Assembly (NCBI RefSeq): GCF_009695775.1
Contig: NZ_VUNG01000016.1
Span: forward strand, 1-64,000
Reading direction: 5' to 3'
DNA length: 64,000 bases
Source: Hallella mizrahii
Lineage (GTDB): Bacteria > Bacteroidota > Bacteroidia > Bacteroidales > Bacteroidaceae
Shown here piece after piece: positions 53,034 to 61,261 of the stretch. Numbering within the stretch: position 1 is the stretch's first letter; each line of letters starts with the position of its first letter. The position numbers were made by a program, and so were the translations under genes. The notes below the pieces were generated by a model. That model was not told where the DNA came from and did not search any database. It saw nothing but the letters and a program-made list of their open reading frames with translations.

Positions 53034-53753
53034 TTATTTGAGAAGAAACGATTTGATGTTTTTGTTTTTCGAGAGTTTGCAGAGCTTTCTGACGGCTTGG
53101 TTGCGGATCTGTCTGACGCGTTCACGCTTCAGCCCCATCTCCTGTGCCGTCTCGGCGAGCGTGCGGTGCTCAGCGCCGATGCCGTAGAAGCGCTGTATCA
53201 CCTGCCGGCTGCGGGCGTCGAGCTTGTCGATGATCTGCAACAGTTCGGCAGTGGCGGTCTCGTCTTCCAGAGCGTTGTCGGGCTGCGTGGCGTCTTTGTC
53301 GGGTATGACATGCCCCAGGCTCAGCTCATTGCTTCCGCCGATGGGTGCGTCGATCGACAGCGGATGGCTGCGTTTCTTCTCCCATGCGGGGTCCTTGGCG
53401 TTGCGCGGCACACGGTAGAGTCCTGCCTGCTGCTCGATAGCCTGCTCGATGGCCTCGCGGATGTAAGGTGCGGCATAGGTGACAAATCGCTTGCCGTGCT
53501 TGCCGTCGAAGTGTGTGGCAGCTTTGAGCATGCCGATGTTGCCCTCGCTAACCAGGTCGTCCATGCTGAGCCCTCGGTTTTTGTATTGGTTGGCGACGCT
53601 GATGACATAGCTCAGGTTGGCAGCCACCAGTTTGTCCAAAGCCCGTTTGTTGCCTTGGGCAATCTTCTCGGCGAGCTGCTGCTCCTCGGCGTCGCTGAGT
53701 AATTTTTGCTTTCCTACTTCCTGTATGTAAGCGTCGTTGAGTTCTTCGTTCAT
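53034..53753 (-). CDS. Sigma-70 family factor, group 2-like
   Basis: 239 aa. Has regions 1.2, 2, 3 and 4: DAYIQEVGKQKLLSDAEEQQLAEKIAQG, LVAANLSYVISVANQYKNRGLSMDDLVSEGNIGM (region 2), KRFVTYAAPYIREAIEQAI (2.3-2.4), and RQVIQRFYGIGAEHRTLAETAQEMGLKRERVRQIRNQAVRKL (region 4). There is no region 1.1. It is shorter than, and diverged from, the primary Bacteroidota sigma factor as I remember it, so it is probably an alternative (stress or stationary-phase) sigma. 18 nt upstream of yfcE. Confidence 0.9.
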   Translation of the reverse strand: MNEELNDAYIQEVGKQKLLSDAEEQQLAEKIAQGNKRALDKLVAANLSYVISVANQYKNRGLSMDDLVSEGNIGMLKAATHFDGKHGKRFVTYAAPYIREAIEQAIEQQAGLYRVPRNAKDPAWEKKRSHPLSIDAPIGGSNELSLGHVIPDKDATQPDNALEDETATAELLQIIDKLDARSRQVIQRFYGIGAEHRTLAETAQEMGLKRERVRQIRNQAVRKLCKLSKNKNIKSFLLK

Positions 53754-53810
53754 GTTGATATCCTTTCGTGAGTATTGTGTGGTAGAGCGGACGGGCTTGT
53801 TTCTTTCTGC

Positions 53811-54050
53811 TTAGTCGAGTCCGCTGTCGACCAGCAGCTCTGCTACCTCTTCCGGTGTGTTGTAGTCCATGCCGAAGGCGAGGTCTTCGTCGGAGAGTTC
53901 CTCCGAGAGTCCTCTGGCCTGCTCCTCGGTATATCGTGTGTTGCCGTCCTTGTCTTTGACCAGACAGATGGCTGCGACGATGCGCTCGCGATAGGCGGCG
54001 ATGGCCTCTTTGCCGTTGGCGGCGGAAATGTTGTCTAAAGTCTGCTCCAT
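53811..54050 (-). CDS. 79-aa acidic protein of unknown function
   Basis: 79 aa from the ATG at 54050; a longer frame upstream (to 54290) crosses the promoter region and is rejected. Sequence features: MEQTLDNISAANGKEAIAAYRERIVAAICLVKD, then EEQARGLSEELSDEDLAFGMDYNTPEEVAELLVDSG. Mostly helical and strongly acidic (pI low), no membrane or signal segment. First gene of a minus-strand operon with a sigma-70 factor 57 nt downstream. Being small, acidic and coupled to a sigma gene, it could be a regulator of that sigma, but there is no direct evidence. Confidence 0.75.
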   Translation of the reverse strand: MEQTLDNISAANGKEAIAAYRERIVAAICLVKDKDGNTRYTEEQARGLSEELSDEDLAFGMDYNTPEEVAELLVDSGLD

Positions 54051-54073
54051 AGTGGTGACGTTTCTATTTCGTA

Positions 54074-54081
54074 CAAAGATA
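54074..54081 (-). promoter_or_regulatory. Putative -7 element of the 79-aa/sigma/yfcE operon
   Basis: The minus strand reads TATCTTTG, 23 bp upstream of the ATG at 54050. No -33 TTTG at the normal distance. Confidence 0.45.
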
Positions 54082-54167
54082 TGAATTATTTGGGAAATAA
54101 CCCTCGTAATTTGGGATAAATAAGCTAAAAAAACTAATTCCCCGGTGAAAACGTAATGTTTTTTTAG

Positions 54168-54175
54168 TAACTTTG
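54168..54175 (+). promoter_or_regulatory. Putative -7 element of the activase gene
   Basis: TAACTTTG, 37 bp upstream of the ATG at 54213. -33 not consensus. Confidence 0.5.
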
Positions 54176-54212
54176 CATAGATAAAGAAATATAGGAATAC
54201 GCCAATAAAGAT

Positions 54213-57200
54213 ATGGGAAAAGAATACAGAGCCGGACTGGATGTCGGATCCACGACGGCTAAGATCGTTGTTCTTGATGACGAAGATCATATCGTTTATT
54301 CACAGTATCGGCGACACAACGCCCAAGTGCGTGAACTGACCACGACCTATCTCAACGAGATCAAGCATCAGCTCGGCGATCCGTCACTGCGTCTTTGCGT
54401 GACCGGATCGGTGGGTATGGCCACTGCCGACGAGCTCCGTGCGGAGTTTGTCCAGGAGGTGGTGGCAGCCACGGTGTTTGCCCGCAACCGCTATCCCGAG
54501 GCGCGTGCACTCGTGGACATCGGCGGTGAGGATGCCAAGGTGGTCTTCTTCAATGGGCAGAGTACGGAGCTGCGCATGAACGGCAACTGCGCGGGAGGCA
54601 CCGGGGCGTTTATCGATCAGATGGCTTTGCTGCTCGGCTGCGACAACCAGCGCATGAGCGAGCTGGCCATGACCTCCACCCATGTCTATCCGATGGCCGC
54701 ACGCTGTGGTGTCTTTGCCAAGACCGACGTGCAGAACCTCATGTCGCGCAACCTGCCGGAGAGCGACATCGCCGCCAGCATCTTCCACAGCATCGCCGTG
54801 CAGACCGTCACCACGCTCAGCCACGGCATCGACTTCACGCCGCCGATCCTCCTTTGCGGTGGCCCGCTGACATTCCTTCCTGCCCTGCGCAAGGCGTTTG
54901 CCGACTATCTCCATCTCGAAGCCAGCGACTTCATCGTACTCCGGGAGGGCAACCTCATCCCGGCACTCGGCTGTGCCATCCGTGCCGGGAAGGAAGCTGA
55001 GGCGGTAGACATCGACGAACTTCTCGACCGTATCGCACATCCCGAAGCATGCCGCCACCAACAGAAGTGTGGATGCACAGCTGTCGCTGACGCCGACGAG
55101 TTGCAGCCACTCTTCCACTCTGAGGCTGAATATACAGCATGGTTGCACGACAAACAGCGTTATGCCACCCCTCTCTATCCCATGCACAGCGGGCGCGAAG
55201 AGGTGGTCATCGGCATCGACTCGGGTTCCACGACGACAAAGCTCATCGTGGTGCGGGCTGACAAAGACCACCAGGGCGAGATCATCTTCAGCGACTACAG
55301 CATGAATCTTGGTAATCCGATCCATGCCGTGGAGCAAGCTCTGAAACGCTTGAAGCAAAAGGCAGAAGAGAGCGGAACCACGCTCGACATCGTGGGCTCC
55401 TGCTCTACGGGCTATGGCGAGGAACTGATCAAGGCTGCTTTCAACCTCGACGACGGCATCATCGAGACGATGGCGCATGAGCGCGCGGCGGCACGGCTGT
55501 TGCCCGACGTGTCGTTTATCCTCGATATCGGTGGGCAGGACATGAAGGCGATCTTTGTCGATCATGGCGCTGTGGTGCGTATGGAACTCAACGAAGCCTG
55601 CTCTTCGGGTTGTGGAACGTTTATCCAGACCTTCGCCCAAAGCCTGGGCTATCGGGTGCAGGACTTTGCCGCCTTGGCTTGTCAGGCAGACCGCCCCTGT
55701 GACCTCGGTACGCGCTGTACGGTGTTTATGAATTCCAAGGTGAAGCAGGTGCTGCGCGAAGGCGCTACGGTGGCAGACATCGCGGCCGGACTGGCATACT
55801 CTGTGGTGCGCAACTGCCTTTATAAGGTGTTGAAGCTCAGAGGCAATGATGATCTCGGAAAGCATATCGTCGTGCAAGGCGGCACGATGAAGAACGATGC
55901 TGTCGTGCGCGCTTTTGAGCTCCTTTCGCATACGCAGGTGGCACGCAGCAACATTCCCGAGATGATGGGTGCCTACGGTTGTGCCCTGCACGCCATTGCC
56001 GCTTGCCAGTCCTCAACCCAACTGCATCATGCCTCGCTTGACGATCTGCTCCGGCAGTCGGCGTGCGAGACTCGTCTGCTCAACTGCAAGGGTTGCGAAA
56101 ACCAATGTCTCGTGACGATGTATCGCTTTGGCAGTGGTCGCCGCTATTACTCCGGCAACAAGTGTGAGCGGGTATTCAACAACCAGGGAAAGAACCACGA
56201 CAAGGGAGAGAACATCTATCGCGAGAAATACGAGCTGCTCTTTGGTCGCGCCGAGCAACCCTCCTTGGCGCAGCAGACCGAGGTTGTCGCCATTCCGCGT
56301 GTGCTGAACATGTATGAGGAGTTTCCGTTCTGGCATACACTCTTCACCAGTGCTGGCTTTGAGGTGATGCTCAGCTCGGAGTCTACATTCAAGAAATACG
56401 AGCGCACGCTGAGCACGGTGATGAGCGACAACATCTGTTTCCCGGCGAAACTCACCCATGCGCATGTCATGGAACTCGACGAACGGCTCGGTGAACTGCC
56501 TGAGGGAAGAACGGGATTTATCTTTATGCCGTATGTGGTCTTTGAGCATCAAGACGATGACCGCACCATCAACAGCTATAACTGTCCCATTGTCACGGCC
56601 TACTCCGACGTGATCCGCAGTGCCATGACACTGCAGCACCGTGTAGAGTCGCCCGTGATCAACTTCCGCGATGAGCCTCTGCTGCGCAAGCAGATCCTTG
56701 CCTTCCTCAAGAAACACGGTGTCGGCAAGCATACTGCCGAGGCTGCGCTGAGCGCGGCTTTGGAGGCTGAGCGACAATATACTTCCCTGGTCAAGCAGCG
56801 CTGCAAGGATATTCTGGTGCAAAGCCGCAAGGAGGGCAAGCTGACCATCCTCTTGGCGGGACGTCCTTACCATACCGATCCGCTCATCCAGCACAAGCTC
56901 TCGGAGATGATCGCGGCACTTGGCGTGAACGTGATCTCCGACGACATTGTCAGAACTGACGAGCAGACGCCTTCCGGCGATACCTGTCTGGTGAAACAGT
57001 GGGCTTATATGAACCGCATCATCAAGTCGGGACAGTGGTGCGCTGAAGAGCCCGACGATGTGCATTTCGTGCAGATGACATCCTTCGGCTGTGGGCCTGA
57101 CTCGTTCATCCAGGACGAGGTGCGGCATATTCTCCGTGAGCATGGCAAGCCCTACACGCTGTTGAAGATCGACGATGTGAGCAATCTTGGCAGCTTGAAG

Positions 57201-58568
57201 TTGCGTGTCCGTTCACTCATCGAGTCGCTGAGAGGACAGAAGAACGAAACGGAAGTGCAGAAAACAACCTGCGATGCAGACTCGCAGACAGCAGACAAGA
57301 CTGATGACGAGAACTCGCTCCCACCGATCACCCGCCATATCCTGGCTCCTTACTTTACGGAATATCTCACACCGTTGCTGCCTCCGATCTGCCGTTTGAT
57401 CGGTTGGGATGTGGAAGTCTTGCCGCCCAGCGATGCCGAGAGTGCGGAGTATGGACTGAAGTACGCCAATAATGAGGTGTGCTATCCGGCGACATTGATC
57501 GTCGGTGACTTTGTCAAGGCACTGCGGTCGGGGAAATATGATCCCGACAAGGTGTCGGTGGTGATGAGTCAGACCGGTGGACAGTGCCGTGCGACGAACT
57601 ATGCCGCGCTGATCCGTCGTGCTCTCGATGCCAACGGTTTCAAGCGTGTGCCGTTGATCACCTTGGGCGTGTCGACGAGTGCCGAGGACGAAGACGAGAA
57701 CCAGAGCGCGGCACTCGATGTGCCATGGATGCGTCTGGCTCCGATCATCACGACAATGTTTCTCTATGGCGACACCATCTCTAAATTCTATCACGGCGCT
57801 GTGTGTCGTCTGCGCAAGGATGCTTATCATGTGGGACCACAAGGGGCAACGAACGACGCTGAGCTGCTGCGTGACAAATATCTCGCTTTGGCCGCTGAGC
57901 CGATACTCCGTAACAGCCCCAAGGGACTGATGGACCTTATCGCACAAGCCGCCCAGGAGTTCGACAGCATCGTGGAGGACAAGGAGGTGCCTGCCGTGGG
58001 CATCGTGGGAGAGATCTTCCTGAAGTTCAATCCCTTTGCCCATCAGTTCCTGGCGCGCAAGATCATCGCCAAGGGATGTGAGGTCGTTCCGCCGTTGCTC
58101 TCTCCTTTCTTCTTGCAGGAGTTTGTCAACGTGATTGCCTCTAAGCATCTCGGACTGAAATGCAGCAACGTGCCCGACTTCCTGGTGAAGAGCATCTACA
58201 GTCTGATCTGGCGGCGCGAGAAGAAAATCAACCGCCTTGCCTCACGCTTCCGCTATTACCGTCCGTTTACCAACATCTTCGACGATGCCAAGGAGGTCAA
58301 CGGCGTGGTAAGCCTGGCGGCACAGTTTGGTGAGGGCTGGCTCTTGCCGAGCGACATCATCAGCCTGGTCAGACAAGGGGTGAACAATGTGGCAAGCCTA
58401 CAGCCCTTTGGCTGTATCGCCAATCACATCGTCTCGAAAGGTATTGAGAAAAAACTCAAGAAGATGTATCCGCAACTCAACCTGGTATCGCTTGACTTCG
58501 ATTCCGGCGTCTCTGCCGTGAACGTTACCAACCGCTTATTGCTGTTTATAGATAGCATCAGAGGATAG
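54213..58568 (+). CDS. Giant acyl-CoA dehydratase activase/double-cubane-type ATPase fusion
   Basis: 1451 aa. Two BadF/BadG/HgdC-type ATPase domains in tandem (about 1-275, LDVGSTTAKIVVL and NCAGGTGAFIDQM; about 330-600, IGIDSGSTTTKLIVV and ACSSGCGTFIQTF), a cysteine-rich link (LLNCKGCENQCLVTMY, GNKCERV), then a DUF2229/HgdB-like region (about 680-1440) with NICFPAKLTHAHV and NEVCYPATLIVGDF. Such fusions couple ATP hydrolysis to low-potential electron transfer into a [4Fe-4S] or double-cubane cluster; the natural substrate is unknown. Each activase Cys can bridge a cluster at the domain interface. Monocistronic, with its own -7 box and a strong terminator. Confidence 0.9.
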   Translation: MGKEYRAGLDVGSTTAKIVVLDDEDHIVYSQYRRHNAQVRELTTTYLNEIKHQLGDPSLRLCVTGSVGMATADELRAEFVQEVVAATVFARNRYPEARALVDIGGEDAKVVFFNGQSTELRMNGNCAGGTGAFIDQMALLLGCDNQRMSELAMTSTHVYPMAARCGVFAKTDVQNLMSRNLPESDIAASIFHSIAVQTVTTLSHGIDFTPPILLCGGPLTFLPALRKAFADYLHLEASDFIVLREGNLIPALGCAIRAGKEAEAVDIDELLDRIAHPEACRHQQKCGCTAVADADELQPLFHSEAEYTAWLHDKQRYATPLYPMHSGREEVVIGIDSGSTTTKLIVVRADKDHQGEIIFSDYSMNLGNPIHAVEQALKRLKQKAEESGTTLDIVGSCSTGYGEELIKAAFNLDDGIIETMAHERAAARLLPDVSFILDIGGQDMKAIFVDHGAVVRMELNEACSSGCGTFIQTFAQSLGYRVQDFAALACQADRPCDLGTRCTVFMNSKVKQVLREGATVADIAAGLAYSVVRNCLYKVLKLRGNDDLGKHIVVQGGTMKNDAVVRAFELLSHTQVARSNIPEMMGAYGCALHAIAACQSSTQLHHASLDDLLRQSACETRLLNCKGCENQCLVTMYRFGSGRRYYSGNKCERVFNNQGKNHDKGENIYREKYELLFGRAEQPSLAQQTEVVAIPRVLNMYEEFPFWHTLFTSAGFEVMLSSESTFKKYERTLSTVMSDNICFPAKLTHAHVMELDERLGELPEGRTGFIFMPYVVFEHQDDDRTINSYNCPIVTAYSDVIRSAMTLQHRVESPVINFRDEPLLRKQILAFLKKHGVGKHTAEAALSAALEAERQYTSLVKQRCKDILVQSRKEGKLTILLAGRPYHTDPLIQHKLSEMIAALGVNVISDDIVRTDEQTPSGDTCLVKQWAYMNRIIKSGQWCAEEPDDVHFVQMTSFGCGPDSFIQDEVRHILREHGKPYTLLKIDDVSNLGSLKLRVRSLIESLRGQKNETEVQKTTCDADSQTADKTDDENSLPPITRHILAPYFTEYLTPLLPPICRLIGWDVEVLPPSDAESAEYGLKYANNEVCYPATLIVGDFVKALRSGKYDPDKVSVVMSQTGGQCRATNYAALIRRALDANGFKRVPLITLGVSTSAEDEDENQSAALDVPWMRLAPIITTMFLYGDTISKFYHGAVCRLRKDAYHVGPQGATNDAELLRDKYLALAAEPILRNSPKGLMDLIAQAAQEFDSIVEDKEVPAVGIVGEIFLKFNPFAHQFLARKIIAKGCEVVPPLLSPFFLQEFVNVIASKHLGLKCSNVPDFLVKSIYSLIWRREKKINRLASRFRYYRPFTNIFDDAKEVNGVVSLAAQFGEGWLLPSDIISLVRQGVNNVASLQPFGCIANHIVSKGIEKKLKKMYPQLNLVSLDFDSGVSAVNVTNRLLLFIDSIRG

Positions 58569-58584
58569 AAAAAATGGTAAGAAA

Positions 58585-58620
58585 CAAAAAGTCCCGCGGC
58601 AACAGCCGCGGGACTTTTTG
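58585..58620. terminator. Shared bidirectional terminator (activase/tpx)
   Basis: Perfect 16-bp stem (58585-58600, CAAAAAGTCCCGCGGC, with 58605-58620), AACA loop, A-tract on one side and T-tract on the other. It touches the tpx stop codon at 58621 and lies 16 nt after the activase stop. Confidence 0.92.
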
Positions 58621-59121
58621 TTATTTCAGCGCTTCCAGCGCACTCTTATAGTCCGGCTCATCCTCGATCTTCTCCACCTGTTGGGTGTAGACGACCTTAC
58701 CTTCCTCGTCAACGACGACGACGGCACGGGACTGCAGACCACGCATCGGACCGTCGACGATCACGGTGCCATAAGCCTTACCGAACTCGGGAGAGCGGAA
58801 CAGCGACACGGGAACCACGTTTTTCAAGCCCTCTGTCGTGCAGAAGCGGCCTTGAGCGAAAGGCAGATCCTCAGAGATGCAGAGCACCACGGTGTTGTCC
58901 ATCTTCGAAGCGTCAGCGTTGAAGTGACGTACGGAGGCGGCACAGGTGGCCGTGTCGAGGCTGGGGAATATATTGAGCACTACGCGCTTGCCGCGCAGGT
59001 CACTGAGTTTCAGTGTACTGAGGTCACCTTTGGTAGCCTCGAAATCAGGTGCGATACTTCCTTTTGCGGGCAGAGTGCCGATGGTGTTCATCGCATTGCC
59101 TAATAAACTAACTTTTGCCAT
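58621..59121 (-). CDS. tpx: Thiol peroxidase (Tpx)
   Basis: 166 aa. Atypical 2-Cys peroxiredoxin that reduces lipid and other hydroperoxides using thioredoxin. Peroxidatic Cys60 in FPSLDTATCAASVRHFN and resolving Cys94 in FAQGRFCTTEG match E. coli Tpx Cys61/Cys95. C-terminal DEPDYKSALEALK. Length typical. Strong promoter upstream; monocistronic. Confidence 0.97.
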   Translation of the reverse strand: MAKVSLLGNAMNTIGTLPAKGSIAPDFEATKGDLSTLKLSDLRGKRVVLNIFPSLDTATCAASVRHFNADASKMDNTVVLCISEDLPFAQGRFCTTEGLKNVVPVSLFRSPEFGKAYGTVIVDGPMRGLQSRAVVVVDEEGKVVYTQQVEKIEDEPDYKSALEALK

Positions 59122-59151
59122 AATCTTTAGTGTTTAATGTGTTGAGTGCCG

Positions 59152-59183
59152 CAAATTTACGAAACACTGTGTGAAGTGCCAAA
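59152..59183 (-). promoter_or_regulatory. Bacteroidota -33/-7 promoter of tpx
   Basis: On the minus strand TTTG (complement of 59180-59183), 20-bp spacer, TAAATTTG (complement of 59152-59159). About 30 bp upstream of the ATG. Confidence 0.75.
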
Positions 59184-59222
59184 TCTTTCCCTCTCTTTTT
59201 CGAAATATTAATAGAGTTCCAT

Positions 59223-60536
59223 TTATTTTCCGAACCTCACTCCCACGTTGACGTTGAAGAGCAACTGCTTGTCGGTGTAGGCTGACTTCACGCCACTGCC
59301 ATTCTTGAAGTGGTACGACAGGCCGGGCTCGGCGAAGAGGCTGAGGCTCGGCAATACCGAGTAGGAGATGCCAGCGTGGACGTGTGTGCTCAGCACAGGC
59401 CGGTGCTCGCTGATCGTTGTCGTTATCGTCTCGTTGGTGGTCATGTCGGCATAGTGTGTCTTCTTCTTGCCATACACCAGTTTTTCGATTTCACCGCCTG
59501 CACTGGCGTAGACTTTCACCTTGCTCTGCTGCCATACATTGTAGTGAACGCTCACTGGAATGCCGAGATAGTGGAGTCGCTGTGTACTGCTCTCACGGTG
59601 GTTGGCATAGAGATCCTCAAAGTCGGAGCTCATCGTACTGTAGGTCAGTCCCGTGGTCACGCCCCATTGCCCGTTGAGAGGTATCGACACGGAAAGCCCT
59701 GCACGGACTGGCAGATGATGATGCTTCTCACTATGCATGGGAGTTTCTTGAAGAACCTTGGTGAGCAGAGAGGGGTAGGCGTAGAGTACGGGTACACTGG
59801 CCACCATCGGGTCGCTCATCGTCATGACTTGCCCATTACTGTTGCCATTTCTCTGAAAGCCGCCAACCCCCTGGTAGTAAGCACCCACATGTATTGTATG
59901 GTGAGGGCTTTCATTATTGTATGCTAAGAGTCGGTCACTGCTGTCCCAGTGATCCTTGTAACTGTTTTGAGATTGATTTGCCGAAGTCCGCTGTTGCTCT
60001 GCCGCTTTGCGCGTCTCAATCTCTACCACCGTATTCGCGTCTTTCGTCTCTACAGTGTTGTTCTCGACAGAAGCAGACTGAGGGTTCGAGACATTCTTCG
60101 CTTTGTATTCTTCTGTTATCATCGAAGCAGATGGCATTGTCCTCTTACCATGGTTTTTACTTAAGACTTGGACGATCAGACTTGAAGTAGGGATGCTTGC
60201 TGGTTGTGCCGTATGCTGCTCGACGTTTGCCGAAGCTTGCCGTTGCACTTGTGTTGCAGGTTCTCGGTGCTGTAGCTGTTGCGATAGCATTGTGTCGCTA
60301 TCGGGTTGTAGCAAAGCCAGATATACGGCTGTACCTCCAACGGCCACTGCCAGTGAGGCGGCGACAGCCCATCGTTGCCACGTCAGACGGCGTGTCTGGG
60401 CAATGGGGCGCGGTGGCGTCATCGTCAGACCACGGCGTGCCATCTCTTGCTTGATGTTGTCAAGCATATCATCGGGGGCCTTCCGCTCATAGCTGTCGGC
60501 CTTCCGCTTGATGTCTGTTATCCATTTGTCGTTCAT
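59223..60536 (-). CDS. Dual-membrane anti-sigma factor (Dma-like)
   Basis: 437 aa. Order: a short cytoplasmic N-domain (about 1-52; WITDIKRKADSYERKAPDDMLDNIKQEMARRGL), which should hold the sigma factor; a single inner-membrane helix (about 55-75; WAVAASLAVAVGGTAVYLALL); a long Gln/Ser/Thr/Ala-rich periplasmic linker (about 80-205); and a C-terminal eight-stranded outer-membrane barrel (about 210-437; HVGAYYQGVGGF to FNVNVGVRFGK). One chain thus spans both membranes. It overlaps the ECF sigma gene by 4 bp (ATGA). Matches the Dma proteins described in Bacteroides thetaiotaomicron, which control vesiculation, as I recall. The function here is inferred. Confidence 0.85.
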   Translation of the reverse strand: MNDKWITDIKRKADSYERKAPDDMLDNIKQEMARRGLTMTPPRPIAQTRRLTWQRWAVAASLAVAVGGTAVYLALLQPDSDTMLSQQLQHREPATQVQRQASANVEQHTAQPASIPTSSLIVQVLSKNHGKRTMPSASMITEEYKAKNVSNPQSASVENNTVETKDANTVVEIETRKAAEQQRTSANQSQNSYKDHWDSSDRLLAYNNESPHHTIHVGAYYQGVGGFQRNGNSNGQVMTMSDPMVASVPVLYAYPSLLTKVLQETPMHSEKHHHLPVRAGLSVSIPLNGQWGVTTGLTYSTMSSDFEDLYANHRESSTQRLHYLGIPVSVHYNVWQQSKVKVYASAGGEIEKLVYGKKKTHYADMTTNETITTTISEHRPVLSTHVHAGISYSVLPSLSLFAEPGLSYHFKNGSGVKSAYTDKQLLFNVNVGVRFGK

Positions 60537-61084
60537 CTTAACCTCCTTTTGTAGTCGTTGATCATCTTGGCAAGCATCGTCTTCGCACGGTGTAGCTGCG
60601 AAGCCGAACTGTCGGGTTTGATGTGTAGCATTTGTCCGATCTCCTTATGGCTCAGGCCTTCTACGACGTAGAGGTTGAGCACTTGGCGGTAGCCTTCGGG
60701 CAGACGTCGGATCATTTCCATGAGCACATTACCGTCGAGCCCTTCTGTGTCTGGCTCCTCGTCGGGCAGGTCGGGGACTTGCTCCCCGTCGACGACATCG
60801 ATCTTTTGCTTCTGGCGGAGCGTTGTCAGACATTCGTTGACCATAATGCGCGTCACCCATGCCTTCAGACTGCCTTTGCCGCGGTACTGAAACGTGTGGA
60901 ACTGTGTGAAGATCTTGATGAAAGCCTCTTGCAACACGTCTTTCACTTCGTCGTCGTCAGCGATATAGCGCATACCCACACCCATGAGATACCCGCTGAA
61001 CAGTGCGAACAGGTCGTCCATCGCCGAGGTTTCTCCCCGGCGAAAGGCTTCTGCGATCTGTTGTTCCTTGTCGATGACCTTCAT
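60533..61084 (-). CDS. ECF sigma factor paired with the dual-membrane anti-sigma factor
   Basis: 183 aa. Region 2 (about 22-95; DLFALFSGYLMGVGMRYIADDDEVKDVLQEAFIKIF, WVTRIMVNECL) and region 4 (about 120-175; LPEGYRQVLNLYVVEGLSHKEIGQMLHIKPDSSASQLHRAKTMLAKMI). Its stop codon overlaps the anti-sigma start, so the two proteins are made in step. Belongs with the Bacteroidota ECF sigma factors that regulate envelope genes. Regulon unknown; no strong promoter seen upstream. Confidence 0.95.
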   Translation of the reverse strand: MKVIDKEQQIAEAFRRGETSAMDDLFALFSGYLMGVGMRYIADDDEVKDVLQEAFIKIFTQFHTFQYRGKGSLKAWVTRIMVNECLTTLRQKQKIDVVDGEQVPDLPDEEPDTEGLDGNVLMEMIRRLPEGYRQVLNLYVVEGLSHKEIGQMLHIKPDSSASQLHRAKTMLAKMINDYKRRLR

Positions 61085-61196
61085 GATGGCAACACTCCTA
61101 TGGTGTTAATGTCTTGTTATGATCCTGATCTTTTGCTTGATAAATGCAGATATGTTCAGAACCTTGCGTGAATCGATCCCTTATTTTTTAGATAGT

Positions 61197-61259
61197 TACA
61201 CCTTATTATATATACAACTCTATACCATTGTCATATAATCTTACACTATTATATATTTT
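61197..61259 (+). repeat. AT-rich short interspersed elements between ECF sigma and MATE genes
   Basis: TACACCTTATTATATATA at 61197-61214 matches the 27-bp element core; a more diverged copy, TACACTATTATATATTTT, lies at 61242-61259, just before the MATE stop codon. Confidence 0.6.
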
Positions 61260-61261
61260 AC

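Noticed and set aside
54051..54290. N-terminal extension of the 79-aa protein (159 codons in total)
   Set aside because: Runs across the divergent promoters and into the activase gene; the family-like part starts at the ATG at 54050.
54384..55991. 535-codon minus frame opposite the activase gene
   Set aside because: Antisense to conserved activase motifs and without features of its own.
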